29,594 nucleotides of DNA from Pigoraptor chileana (lineage: Eukaryota; Opisthokonta; Filasterea). Below, piece by piece: positions 12,301 to 22,595 of the stretch. The notes below the pieces were generated by a model that had not been told where the DNA came from, did no database searches, and worked only from the letters and a program-made list of their open reading frames with translations. Numbering within the stretch: position 1 is the first letter of the stretch; each line of letters starts with the position of its first letter. The position numbers were made by a program, and so were the translations under genes. The stretch spans positions 1 through 29,594 of the forward strand of contig CALSCR010003705.1 in the NCBI GenBank assembly GCA_943704495.1. Direction: 5' to 3'.

Positions 12301-14418
12301 ACAAAATAAGGCGGCGACGTGTCGATCACAAATCGTCGGCACTGCGGGACACTGACTAGATCCACCCAGTTGGTCGCCTTCACGCGCCAGAAGTATGAGC
12401 CGTCTGCAAGGGGTGGCGAAATGTTGTCCACGCGGTCCGTGGTCGTCGGCTCAAAGCGCTCCCACGGAAGCTTGTCGTCCATAAACGTCCCGGATGTGCA
12501 GTTGGACGGGATGTCGGCGTCGCATGGACACGTGCCCAGAGCTCTGTGTGTGTGTGTGTTTGTGTTTGTTGGAGTAGGTGGTAAGAGGTATGGGTATATA
12601 TACATATATATATGTGCGGTGCAGGTGAAAAGCACGCATACAATGAACGACTGGCAAGACCTGAAAACACACCTGTAATAGTTAATGATGTTTGTCTCGC
12701 GATCGATAAAGACGTCCCAATTGAGTCCGACGACAGTATTGATTTGCGTGTACATCACGTGACTGCCTCGGCGCAGTCCTCCGTAAACCTCCGCCCGGTC
12801 GGGAGGCGTGAGATCAACAAGAAATCCCTGTGTGAACGGCAAAGAAAATGATTGAAAGAAGACAGGAAAGGGTTATTATTGGCGCATGTGTGCAAACACG
12901 ACCAAAGCAGGACACATACTGTGATGAACATTAAAGACGATACATGCATGCCACGCCCATACACACACACACACGCACGCACGCACACGACAGGCATGCT
13001 GGCGTGTTTTTCCGTACCTTAGAACCGACGATATTCTCGAATCCGAGCTCGTTCATCGCACGCACAAACGTGTAATAGATTGTGTTGTGTTGGAACAAGC
13101 GCTGGTGACGGAACGGTGGCGCATAGAGACGGCCACTTCCGATACCTTGGAAGCCTGCAATGTGTCAGTCACAGCCAATAGACAACAACAACAATAACAA
13201 CAATAACAATAACAATAACAACAATAACAATAACAACAGCAACAACAACAAGAGTGTGAGAACTTTGTAACAAACGGACCAAATGCGAGCTATTCGTGGC
13301 GCAGTGCGGAAGTTGTCACTCATACAGAGATCACACAACACTTACAGAGATCACACACGCGCAGAAACAAACTGGGATGCGACGACTCTGGAAACAAACA
13401 CACAGCACGAGCTTACATATCCTACACAAGGCATAAATTCAATCAACAAGACGCACATCCACCAACATAAACAACAAACACAATCACAAAACACACACGT
13501 ACCGTCTGCATAGTATGTGAGATTCTGCCACGCGACAATGTTGGACATATCGTCGACAGGCGGCACCTTGGCAACCGGAGTCGTGCCCACAGCCCACTGC
13601 AACAGAATGAGCGGCCGCTGCTTGTCCTTCACAAAGTACGTCGCCGACGTCTCGTTGCGAAACCGCTGTTGCGGTCGGTCCGTAAACGTCGACGTCAGGT
13701 AGTAATTTGTGGCGTTTCCATCGTAAACCTCAATATCTGGCACAGTGAGATCCCACGAGATGGGATCCACAGTCTTGGAGCTAGTGAGTCCCTGCTTGTT
13801 TGTCGCGCGGAATGTCACGTAAAGAGTGCCTTCGGGAATGTTGGGGATTCGCGAACGCATGCGGTTGCCCTCGATCCTCTCAAACGCAAAAATGTCGGTT
13901 GCGCCAGGCGTGGAACCGCCGCCCCATTCGACCTTGTCAATGCCAGTGTCCTGCGTTTTTTAAGAGAGAGAAAGAGAGAGAGTGAGGGAGAGAGATGTAG
14001 GATTCAAGTCAGTGTCATAGGCGCTGTGCCCATGGACTCCACAAAGTGAGAGAGATGTAGGATTCAAGTCAGTGTCATAGGCGCTGTGCCCATGGACTCC
14101 ACAACAAAGTGAGAGAGAGAGAGAGAGAGAGAAACCTTCAGTACTCAAACGCCTTGGACATACGCCCATCGACTCCAAAGAGGGTGAGAAAGAGTCAGAG
14201 TCAGAGTCAGAGAAAAAGAGAAATAAAAAACATTCAGCACATCAGACGCAGGCACATCGACTCCAATAGAATGCAAGATCAGTACTTTAGCATGCCGGTG
14301 GACTTCATAGCCCACAAGAAAAAAGAGTTAGAAGATGGATGTCGGCAAAAGGGAGAAAAAGCAAATATCAAAAAGAGAACACATGATGGCAGATCAGTTG
14401 CAAGGTATAAAAACAATG

Positions 14419-14467
<49 letters not shown>

Positions 14468-15722
14468 TGTCGTCTGCCTCCCACTCGCCAAGAAGGAAGG
14501 GGTCGTCGATCGGATCCCAAAACTCCTGCCAGGCCGTCGGCAGCTTGATCCACTCGGGCGGCGTCTTGTCTGGCTTTGGCTTGCAGTTGTCGAAAAACTT
14601 GTCAAACCGAATGGGCGTGGCGGACCACTCGAAGATGGGCTCGTCGAATATAGTGCCACACACCAAAAAGCACACACTCAGGCGACCATAGAACGTGAAC
14701 TTGATCGGGATAATGTAGAGATCGAGCTGAATGCATATGTCGAGCGGGAACCCGGTGAACTTGACTATGGCGTGGATGGGGAGTCCAATCTCCATGAGCA
14801 CGCCAGTGATGGTGACTCCCGCAGATGCAATACCAATGTCGATAGTCGCAGACGCTGTGATGGATACGCCCACGTGCGGTGTGACGGTTGCCGTGAGAGA
14901 TTTCGACATGAGACAAAGAGTCATTGTGAGATCCAGTCCAAAGTCGAGGAAGGCGCCGAACTTTGCCGTCAGCGTGACGGGTCCGAGACTATAGCTGAAT
15001 TCAAACCCTTTGATGGGAATGGACAGCACGAGGAGATTCCTTTTCTCAAACGACATGCACACGTCCTTTGTCGGCGTAAAATCGTCGCACGTGAGCGCGC
15101 GGCGGTCGCGGTGGAGGGGCGCAGATGCGTCATCGACGAGCGAGGTGACGGGGCTGACGTCACGGCGAGTCGGCTTCGGGGGCGCCGATGCGCCTCCGGG
15201 GGGTTTCTCGGCAGAGTTTGAGGCTCCATCCTGACCCTTCTTCCACGCGCCGTCCGTTGCAAGGACGGGGCGATCGAGCTTGGTCTGTGTTGTTGATTGA
15301 TTGTTTTGTTTGTTTTGTTTGTTTTTTGTTTGTTTTTGTGTTGTTGTGTTGTGGTGTTGTGAAGGTAATTGTTGGTTGCATTTCCGATGTTGTGGTGCGT
15401 GCACAAAAATAAATAGGGATCAGCCATCCTGCACCCAGAATCAGGCAGAAAAGAAAAGTCCATACCTATACATACGCAGACATACACATTAACAAACAAT
15501 CACTCACTTATTCGCACAAACACCCACACACAACAACAACAAAGGGAGAGTTGGGTCAGGTAAGGACAAACCTGAAGTGCGAAAATGAACTTGATGCGAT
15601 TGGCCTTCTCGTCCTTTGTTAGGCCAATGTTAACCTGTGCGCATAATAGATGAATGGCATGATTAGAAGCAATGCAACAACAGTGGCCGAAATCACACAC
15701 TCCCACAAATAAATACACACTT

Positions 15723-15756
<34 letters not shown>

Positions 15757-17764
15757 TTACATATACGTACATGCATTCGCATAAGAGTAAACGCACGCGA
15801 TGAAGTAGACATAAGTATGGTGAAGAAAACAGACACACACCCTGCGCTTGAGATATTTGGACGGGTCAATGTAATTGGGCTCGCCCTCTTCTGGCTCCGA
15901 CCGCTTGATCTTGATGTGGAGAATGGGGTCACTGCTGCAGCTGCGGAGTTTGGGTTTGCCTGTGGAAAAACACAACCGAAGTAAACAAACACATCAAATT
16001 TGACAAAGGCACACAAACAAACAAACAAACAAACAAACAAACAAACAAACAAACAAACAAACAAACAAACAAACAAACAAGGCGGAGTATGGGTATGGGC
16101 ATATAGCGGGAAGAGAATGTTGGATTCAAGTCAGTGTCTCGGGCGCTATGCACATGGACCCCGAGATAGAGATAGAGACAGATGGTGAGACCCGGCCCAT
16201 CTGAATATCCCAAATTACGGCATGCATGGCTTACAGAGACAAGCACAACATAAACAACATAAACAACATAGACATCATAAACAACATAACAAGGCATACA
16301 CGGCGCGTGATAATAGATAGTTGATGGTGCCCACCCGCAACCGCTCCCGCAACGACGCGCATGCCCACGGTTAGATCTCCGCCCGGCGTAAAGTCGTTCA
16401 TTATAATGTCGAATCCCTTCAGGGCGCCCTCGCCAACTGATGCGAGCAAACAGAGAGGAGCGAGTGACAAGACAGGGAGAGATCGAAAAGGAGTAGGTTA
16501 GATAGTGGCAGGATGATCTGCACACATGCCAATACACACACACGAAACACACCCGCATCAGCGCAGCACGCACGCATGCATACATACAACACATATCATA
16601 CATAAAATATGCACTCGCGTGCATACACTCATTTACATTTTTTGCACACAACATATACAAACATACACCCACACACGCGCGCGCGCTCACACACACTCCC
16701 CACCGAATGTTATTCCGGACCCTCTTCTTTCCGATAAAGTCCCTTTAAATGGAAAAACGATCGACTTTGCGTCCGTCGCAACCTTCAGATCAATGCCGGG
16801 CTCTTTCGCGTCCGCGATAAACACGCCTTTGCCGCAATCGTCGCCGCTCCAAGGATCTCGCGGGAAGTCAGAGTGAAATTTCGTCCCGAATATATTGTCG
16901 AAAAATTTTCTCACTTCTTCAAATTTAGATTTGAGTAAAGTGTACTTTGCCGTTACGTTTTCGTATTGTTCCATGTAGAATGACGTCACGTTCATGACCC
17001 ATTGTTTTGTGGATTCAATCTTTTCGACCGCGTCGAACATGCTTGCCATCGGCTTTTGGAACGAGCAATCCTGCACATGAGATTGGTAAAGAGTGGGAAG
17101 AGTGGAATGGCGGCCCAACGTATACGCCGTCGCAGTGTGTGTGGTTTGTGTGGCTATTTGGTCAGTTTGTGTCGGGAAGGAGTGCATCTGCGCACACGCC
17201 AATCAAAGCGCATCGCAGCATAAACACACACACACAGAGGGGAAAAAACACAAACATATGAAAATGCACACATACACATGTGCACACATACGCATACGCA
17301 TACATACACACAAAGAAGCACCCACCGATACAATCGACGCGTTCTTGGCCGCCTCAGCGCACTTTTTCAGATACTTAAGAAACTCGTCCTTCATAACGTA
17401 CGCCTCGGGGGGGATCTGCGTCAACCACGGCGGAATGCCACCGTCCAGCAGTCCGAGCTCGACAATCATCTTTTTCCCCAGGGGAATTAACCCCCATCCG
17501 AGCGTGACGTTCGTGCTGAAAATAGCCTGGCGAATGTCATCTGCACCCTCGATGATCGCAAGGACGGCGTAAAGCGGGCACTCGGCGATATTTGTAATGC
17601 CGAATATGATCTTCTTCACTCCGTTGTCTCCCGTTATGCCGAGAAGGCTAATGTCGCGTTCGACGCTCTTCCAGATGAAGTCAAGCGACATGCCGAGTAG
17701 ATCCTCGATAAATTGTTTGGTGAGATCGACGAGTGTCTGTGGGGAGAGATGGTGTGTGCGTGTA

Positions 17765-17830
<66 letters not shown>

Positions 17831-20800
17831 AAGAGAGGTAGCGGTAAGAATGAGTCTTATGTGCTATCTGTGACAGCAAGCATCGAGAAAGACAAATAAA
17901 CTAAAAAGTAGTAAGTCGTCTATATCGACACCAAATGGTGCATACACAATACAAAAACAATACAAACCAAAACAACGCACAAATAACACGCACCTTGATG
18001 AGCGCCTCTTCGTCCCGCTTTGACTGGTCTGTTGTCGTGCCCTTGCCCGTTATAATGTTCACAATCTTGTTAAAGAGGCCAACAATGGCATCGGGAATCG
18101 CCTTGATCGCATCAATCACAGAGATGGCCACGTCCTTGAATTTTTCGATCGCCAACTTGATCAAGTCATACACCTCGCGGATTTTGGCCTCGATCCAGCC
18201 CTTGATCTTGTTGAAAACGTCACCAATACTCGCAATGTCGTCAATGTTGAACTTGCGGATGATCTCAAAGTCGTAACCCCACTTGCAGACATAGGCGAAG
18301 AGCACCTGAAACACGTAAATTCGCTTTCCAAACGCATTAATGTACGCCGCAGCCTCGTTGTAAATGTCAAAATCCAAAAACGACTTGAGGATGCTCAGAT
18401 AGATCGTCACTCCGTTGCGCTCCTCTGCCTTTGCAAACGCACCAATCTGATCGTTACCGAAGCCCGTCTGCCAGAAAAATCCCGGCGCGCGCAATTCAAT
18501 CGACCAGCTCCAATCGAAGATCTGCCCGAGTGTGAGGCGGCGGGCGCGGCTGGCGGGATGTTCGTCAGGAAGTCCCTCAAAAAGGTCATCTGGGTTTGTC
18601 GGCGGAGGCGGGTGATCGCTGTACCGCGGTTGCAGCACAAACGAGTTGCCTGCACATGCACGCACAGACCGATCCGTGTCGTTCATGCCGCGCAACAGGA
18701 CATCCTCGATCGCCGCTTCCGTCGGATAGTGGCGCAGAGAGTGGAGCGCAGACGCACGCAGGAAGGTCTGCTCGCTGTCAACATGCACAAAAAGGCGATC
18801 GAGAGACGACGGCATTCCCGCGTTTCCCAAAGTGTCGACAAGAATGGACAGGTGACGCACATAATCGTGAACAGATCCCGTTTCGTCCTGGAGGCCGATT
18901 CCGCGCCGCCGCATTCCAGTGTGGTGGTCGTCGAGCTCAGCATGCACAAGCGCAATAAGCTCCTCTGCTGCCTGCGGATCACTCTTCTTCAGGTTGAGCA
19001 CAATCGATCCAAACGCAAGCATTACCATCCGTCGCGTCTCGCTAAAGTAAGACAAATCGTACTTTACGCCGACTAGATCCGACGCAGCAAAACACATCTT
19101 CTCGATCGTGTCGACAAGCAGCGGACTCGGGTTTGTCACGTGATGGATGGCGAGAATGGCCTGGTGGACCTCGCCGAGAGGTCGATCGGGATGGAGAAGG
19201 ACAAAGCGTACAATTGCTTCTTGCGCGGCGACAGAGCCGATGCTTGCGAGTGCGTCAATCACAACGAGTGCATGCACTGGGTCCGCCTGATCAACAAGAA
19301 AGCGACGCGCAAACATCGTCATGTTGCGATCCGAAATGGTGGAAAGGACGTTTAAGAGCGACGAGAAGCACGTTGCGCGCGCGGCAGTGCCTGTCGTCGG
19401 ATTCTGGTTGAAGCACTCGAGATGCTGCGTGGCCTGCGACAGCCACCGCGGATCCACGCGAACCTCCTGCACACGCACAAGCAGCGTGTCCGACTCCATG
19501 TCGTGTGGCTTCTCGTGCACTACATCGGGGCTCTCGGCAGTGCGCACTAGCGTCATGTTCGTCGACGCGCGTCCGTTGAACTTCCACGAGGGCATCTCGT
19601 GATCGATTTTTGGCGCTTCGGGATGCTTGTCGTCGGCACGGCGCGCGCGCTGCTCTGCGGGGACTGCCTTGCCAAAAGCACCCTGGAGACCCTCCGATGC
19701 AAATTCGGCGGGCGTTTTCTTGGCGTGCGCAAACATCGACTCTTCAATCGACACGTGGCGGAAGACCATTGATTCGGCGTCGACGATAATGACCTAGAAG
19801 CCACAAACAAACAATTGCACGCACATCCATGCAACACAACAATCAAGCACATATACACGCACGCAAACATACATAGGCAAAAAGGAACACAGACACAACA
19901 GACAGGCACAATGGACAGAGACCCACCAGAAAGAAAAAAGAAGAAGGAAACATTCAAGCATAGAGCAGCAACAAATTAGCCACAGTAAACTGGCCAGAAA
20001 GAACACGTGATGCCTAGTCAACAATCAACAACTATGGGCCCGTTCATACAAATATATCGTTTGCAAAAACGGTGGGGCATTCGCAAAAGAGATCCCCTCC
20101 ATTAGGATAGTTAACCAGAAGAAGGAGGCGAAGAGGAACATAGCAATCACAATCACGGACATACCTTCTTCTCGCTGCGGAGGCCATGTTCATCGCTGGT
20201 GTTGGACTTTTTCGAGACGTGAAAGAACGTGTTGACAAGGCGTGCAGAGTACTCGCTCTTGTGCTCGCCTGCGGACAACATGAGGCAGCGCGCATCACAT
20301 CCAAAAAAACAACACAGGCAAATGTGAGAAAATTGTTGGTCATGTCATCAAGAGCCAAGAGGGATTGCAGGCTGCCCTCCATGTTCAAAAGACGGGATAT
20401 TGGTCCATTGTTGTGCAAAAACAACAAGCAAACACTGGAAATGTGCCAAAAGTAGGAAAATCAACCACCAAAAGTCAAACAGATTTAAGAGAACAATGTA
20501 AGGAGAAGGAGAAGGAGATAAGTGGATGAGGAAAGGGAGACAAAGGGACGTGGGATTCAATGCGTGGGATTCAATGCCCAGAGGCTATACGCACAAACAG
20601 CTAAGTAGCACGTATCAATGTCAAAAAAGAGAGAGAGGGGGAGAGGGAGAGAGGGAGAGAGAAGGAGAGAGGGAGAGAGATGCCCACCGCCATGTGACGT
20701 CTCATTCGCCTGCCAGTGCCACTCGGTCTCCACGCCCCTTCGCGACCGAAGCATGTCGTCGTGGATGCGCGACGACAGCGACGACAGCATTCCCTTTTTG

Positions 20801-21252
20801 AGGTTAATCGTGCCCAATCGATCGCTCTTTGGGTAGTTCACCTCAACGATTTCGCCCGAATCAAGCTGCCGAAAAGCGAAATACTGCGAAAAGTCGTAGT
20901 CCGATGGGACCATCACAAACGCATCCTTTGCCTTCTCGCGAAAGAAGAACACGCGCGTGAATTCGACGCGGCACAATTGAAACCCAATGTCCTCCTCAAT
21001 CGGCCGCACAACAAGCTCAGCCTTCACGCGAAGTGGGTATCCACTGCCGACGCCAGAGATGGGCCCGCCAACCTCACCGCTCGTCATGACTATCGAGTCG
21101 TACGCGAAATGATGGTCCCTTCCAAATTGAAACGCAGCATCCGTCCGCGTCGCACATGAGGCAAGAAAGATGGCCGCAAAAATAAGGACAAGGCGAACCT
21201 TTGTGTGTGATGAGGGGGCCGCATGCTGTTGCCAGCTTCTGTTGGCTGCCAT
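1430..21252 (-). CDS. Giant secreted LLTP / FN3-like / EGF / somatomedin B protein (~5117 aa)
   Basis: I reconstruct 17 exons on the minus strand: 21252-20688, 20268-20165, 19793-17994, 17736-17326, 17070-16704, 16436-16335, 15959-15841, 15634-15572, 15284-14466, 13950-13503, 13154-13018, 12827-12673, 12543-3341, 3095-2769, 2511-1988, 1745-1628, 1521-1430. All 16 introns are GT-AG, every phase matches, and the sum (15354 nt) is divisible by three. Start ATG 21252 precedes a signal-like hydrophobic stretch (residues about 18-33). Residues about 40-560 resemble the vitellogenin/apolipoprotein lipid-transfer N-module. Residues about 1200-1430 are beta-rich and hydrophobic. About 19 FN3-like repeats with the SNGxxVDxTPP signature run from residue about 1450 to 4870, broken by SEA-like, ConA-like and EGF/PPC insertions. 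A Cys8 somatomedin B domain closes the protein. No C-terminal membrane span is visible, so it is probably an extracellular glycoprotein (many NxS/T sites) that may bind lipid. The function is not known. Confidence 0.85.
1581..1611. repeat. (CA)n in the last intron of the giant gene
   Basis: A pure (CA)n tract of about 15 units lies in the 106-base intron between exons 16 and 17 of the giant gene. It starts about 16 bases after the donor in the sense of transcription. Confidence 0.9.
1892..1926. repeat. (CA)n in intron 15 of the giant gene
   Basis: A pure (CA)n run of about 17 units lies in the middle of the intron spanning 1746-1987. Confidence 0.9.
2531..2588. repeat. (GA)n-(TG)n-(GA)n compound microsatellite
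   Basis: Alternating GA and TG blocks lie in the intron at 2512-2768, about 20 bases from the exon 15 acceptor. On the transcribed strand the GA block reads as a CT-rich tract, so it may serve as a polypyrimidine tract. Confidence 0.85.
3299..3329. repeat. (ACA)n trinucleotide repeat
   Basis: About ten ACA triplets lie in the intron at 3096-3340, just after the donor (3340) that closes the 9.2-kb exon in the sense of transcription. Confidence 0.9.
3990..5385 (-). other. EGF(4)-PPC-like-EGF(3) cassette inside an FN3-like repeat
   Basis: Residues about 4083-4550 of the giant protein are cysteine-rich. Four EGF modules come first (NNGGCDKNANC; LKLCDPDSSTC; calcium-binding types beginning NENEC and NVDEC). 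A module of about 150 residues without EGF spacing follows, resembling pre-peptidase C-terminal (PPC) domains (about 4400-4851). Then come an EGF of the Delta/laminin type (GCTNGGTCDLQTKKC) and two more, the last calcium-binding (NIDEC). The flanks are the two halves of one FN3-like repeat, with VISVQATGLKL before and ITYYVSVQAVNAAGL after, so the whole cassette sits in a loop of that repeat. EGF calls are firm; PPC is tentative. Confidence 0.75.
5615..6360 (-). other. Concanavalin-like jelly-roll domain inserted in an FN3-like repeat
   Basis: Residues about 3760-4006 read as a beta-rich globular domain with the order NWKADNFTF, MNNGRYRWRMQAALGTGAV, FAIQFYGDD. This is the style of ConA/laminin-G/GH16-like jelly rolls. 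No GH16 ExDxxE catalytic motif is visible, so a lectin-like role is more likely than an enzyme. It is bounded by LRGAFYEV on one side and AFLDTESPIVRYYYAVGT on the other, which are consecutive strands of one FN3-like repeat. The family call needs a structure comparison. Confidence 0.5.
7510..8195 (-). other. SEA-like or unknown alpha/beta segment between FN3-like repeats
   Basis: Residues about 3146-3374 lack the FN3-like signature. Two halves with the pattern of amphipathic helix then strand (FQQGIANFISKQYG...INNIKVIDV and FVIDYP...DDQFAENVAGKLE) flank a low-complexity, Arg-rich linker. Such a pattern with a central loop resembles SEA-type ferredoxin-like domains. No GSVVV autoproteolysis site is visible. 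The assignment is an inference from pattern only. Confidence 0.35.
12544..12672. other. Intron 12 of the giant gene with TG/TA repeats
   Basis: This 129-base GT-AG intron contains (TG)n next to the acceptor (12545-12570) and a short (TA)n near 12595-12613. Translation runs open through it, but the encoded stretch is low complexity and interrupts an FN3-like repeat (NYY ... RALGTCPC). Removing it restores the repeat. Confidence 0.8.
13183..13251. repeat. (AACAAT/AAC)n repeat
   Basis: An interrupted AAC/AAT array of about 70 bases lies in the intron at 13155-13502 of the giant gene. Confidence 0.9.
13988..14107. repeat. Tandem 60-bp intronic repeat (two near-identical units)
   Basis: Two units with a 60-base period share at least 52 consecutive identical bases, containing GGATTCAAGTCAGTGTC and TGCCCATGGACTCC. 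They lie in the intron at 13951-14465 of the giant gene. In the sense of transcription (minus strand) the unit reads toward CTGACTTGAATCC and then a CT-rich tract leading to the acceptor at 13951. Decayed relatives follow at about 14138-14180, 14233-14275 and 14280-14320. Similar elements occur at 16111-16166, 20545-20600 and 23593-23632. Confidence 0.85.
14420..14464. repeat. (CA)n abutting a splice donor
   Basis: About 22 CA units directly adjoin the donor of exon 9. On the minus strand the exon ends GACGACAAG and the intron starts GTGTGTGTG, so the donor GT is the first unit of the microsatellite. Confidence 0.9.
15301..15345. repeat. (TTTG/TTTTG)n repeat
   Basis: A T-rich pentamer/tetramer array lies in the intron at 15285-15571, about 15 bases from the exon 9 acceptor. 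On the transcribed strand it reads (CAAAA)n. Confidence 0.85.
15722..15757. repeat. (CA)n-(TA)n compound microsatellite
   Basis: Adjacent CA and TA blocks lie in the intron at 15635-15840 of the giant gene. Confidence 0.9.
16012..16080. repeat. (ACAA)n tetranucleotide repeat, about 17 units
   Basis: An uninterrupted (ACAA)n array lies in the intron at 15960-16334, followed 30 bases on by a copy of the GGATTCAAGTCAGTGTC element. A second imperfect array, (CATAAACAA)n, lies at 16250-16289 in the same intron. Confidence 0.95.
16111..16166. repeat. Diverged copy of the 60-bp intronic element
   Basis: This single copy shares TTGGATTCAAGTCAGTGTC and, after a short gap, GGCGCTATGCACATGGAC with the tandem unit at 13988-14107. 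It is also antisense to the host gene in plus-strand terms, so it reads the same way in the transcript. It lies in intron 6 of the giant gene. Confidence 0.8.
17769..17829. repeat. (TG)n, about 30 units
   Basis: This is the longest pure (TG)n in the window. It sits in the intron at 17737-17993 upstream of the exon 4 acceptor, where the transcript reads (CA)n. Confidence 0.95.
20545..20600. repeat. Short partial copies of the intronic element
   Basis: GTGGGATTCAATGC occurs twice in a row, the second followed by AGGCTATACGCAC. This recalls the GGATTCAAG ... AGGCGCTGTGCCC order of the 60-bp element. It lies in intron 1 of the giant gene, upstream of the CT-rich tract on the transcribed strand. 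Confidence 0.55.
20625..20680. repeat. (GA)n/(GGGAGA)n purine tract
   Basis: A purine-only tract of about 56 bases starts a few bases inside the exon 1 donor (20687) of the giant gene. It reads as a polypyrimidine run on the transcribed strand. Confidence 0.85.
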
Positions 21253-22175
21253 TTCTAGTCCCACACACGCTCCGCTTGCGCGGGCACCGAAATAGAGTGC
21301 ACTTCTCCTCTCAATCTTTTTGTCAGAAAGCGACGAAAGAACGGTCGCAAAAAGTTTTAGCCCACAATAGTGGGATATGTGGCAAAGACACCAGAATGCA
21401 AGTGATGTCCAAAAACGCAAATCAGATCATGCCCGTTTAAATCGAATGCGTGCGTTGTTGTTGTAAGTCCCGCCCACCGAGAAAAACAACTAAATAGAGC
21501 ATGTACACAGGACACAATTTGACTCGGACATACAACATGAAGTGCAAAGAGACAATAAAGGCAATGCTTCCCCGAGAGTTAGTGAGAGAATAGGGAAAGA
21601 TGGAGAAAGAAGAGTTGTGCGTATGTGTGCATTGTGTGTCCAATTGTCTGTGTGTGTGTGTGTGTGTTGCACCAAAGCCGAGGAAGGGCACCACCCGCCA
21701 ATAGACCACAGTAGTCATACTCAGGCCATACTCAGCCCATACTCAAGACAGCCCCATAGACTGCCCATACTGCGGACAAAACAGCCACGCGCGCCGTACT
21801 CCAGCCGGTCCACTTTATTTGAAATTGCTGCAAAAAAGTGCGCCAAATCAATCCCAATCCTCCAATGTGTTGAGTCATTTTGCAGCCAACGGTGGACACA
21901 CCAATGGGATTGCGAGGATGCCAACAGCCAATGGATGGCATTAGCGAGTGCTCGCATAAAGTCAGTCCTTTCCAGATATGTTGATGATGTCACGTGCAGC
22001 AGTCAGCCCGTCGGCGAGTCGGTCAAACTGGCTGCCGGGAACCCGCCGCACTGTTTGCGACAATTTCGGTGCCGGATTAGTGGACGCAAAGAGACGACTA
22101 TTGAAGTGAGAGCACCGTCACTCCTCTCTCGCACACAATACTACTCCCTCTGAGGCCTTGGTGTCGATTGCAATC
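21253..22175. promoter_or_regulatory. Divergent promoter region with clustered CCAAT boxes
   Basis: These 923 bases separate the start codons of the giant gene (minus) and the Maf gene (plus). Plus-strand CCAAT occurs at 21698, 21854, 21862, 21901 and 21928. A CACGTG E-box is at 21991-21996, 180 bases before the Maf ATG. CCATACTCA-type units repeat three times at 21715-21745, and a (TG)n lies at 21650-21668. No clear TATA box was found. CCAAT is the known NF-Y target in eukaryotes; its use here is inferred. Confidence 0.45.
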
Positions 22176-22554
22176 ATGGCAACTGGCGCGACCATTGAGG
22201 CCGCCGGACTGGACCTCATACTAGGCAGCTCCAGCCGCTGGCGCAAGATCGTCCTGGAAAGGTCCGATCTGGGCCCGTTCAAAGTGCTTACGGCAGACAT
22301 TGATGAGAAGGTGGGCGAACCCGTGCGATCATAATGTAATCTCACTTTGAGTTTTGATTATCTCCCGATAATACTTAAATGAGTGAATCGGCTGTTGTAT
22401 CAGGCGATTACTGCAGGGTTTTCAGACCGCAACACGGCAGACCCTGAGAAGCTTACCCTTGCGATTGCGTCTGCGAAGGCGGAGGCTATCCTCCCTAAAG
22501 TGACGGTAAGTGGATATGTGTGCATCTATGTGTGTCTGTGTGTGTCTCTGTGTG

Positions 22555-22595
<41 letters not shown>

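Larger units (their letters stand above)
3341..12543 (-). other. Single 9.2-kb exon carrying most FN3-like repeats
   Basis: This 9203-base exon has no interruption and encodes residues about 1697-4764. It holds about fifteen copies of an 80-100 residue beta-sandwich unit. Its signature in order is DIDFQxS-LxAxWxxFxDPESG, YxxAVGTxPxxxDI, then YYVSVRAxNxxGL and SNGIxVDTTPP. This is the FN3-like repeat seen in large extracellular proteins of animals and their protist relatives. Copies differ widely, so they are old. Confidence 0.8.
14466..21252 (-). other. LLTP (vitellogenin-like) lipid-transfer region, exons 1-9
   Basis: Exons 1-2 resemble the N-terminal beta-barrel of large lipid transfer proteins: an extracellular start (FQFGRDHHFAYDS), then LDSGEIVEVNYP and TINLKKGMLSSLSS, matching the family's G-V and N-ikrgilSLLQ positions. 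Exon 3 continues with a long run of paired helices (about residues 330-560; LVVIDALASIGSVAAQEAIV, HPDRPLGEVHQAILAIHHV), the family's helical horseshoe. Exons 4-9 are less alike: helices, then beta-rich hydrophobic strands (about residues 1240-1400; FGAFLDFGLDLTMTLCLMSK) that could form the lipid-cavity sheets. No von Willebrand D domain is visible. The N-module call is firm; the sheet region is inferred. Confidence 0.75.

Noticed and set aside
12544-12672. Read-through of intron 12 as coding sequence, since the frame stays open
   Set aside because: The insert would be low-complexity Tyr/Thr/His repeats in the middle of an FN3-like strand. GT-AG borders with matching phase remove it cleanly.
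13988-14107. Tandem 60-bp units as a CRISPR-like array
   Set aside because: There are only two exact units, with no unique spacers, and they lie within an intron of a eukaryotic gene. Decayed relatives occur in other introns.
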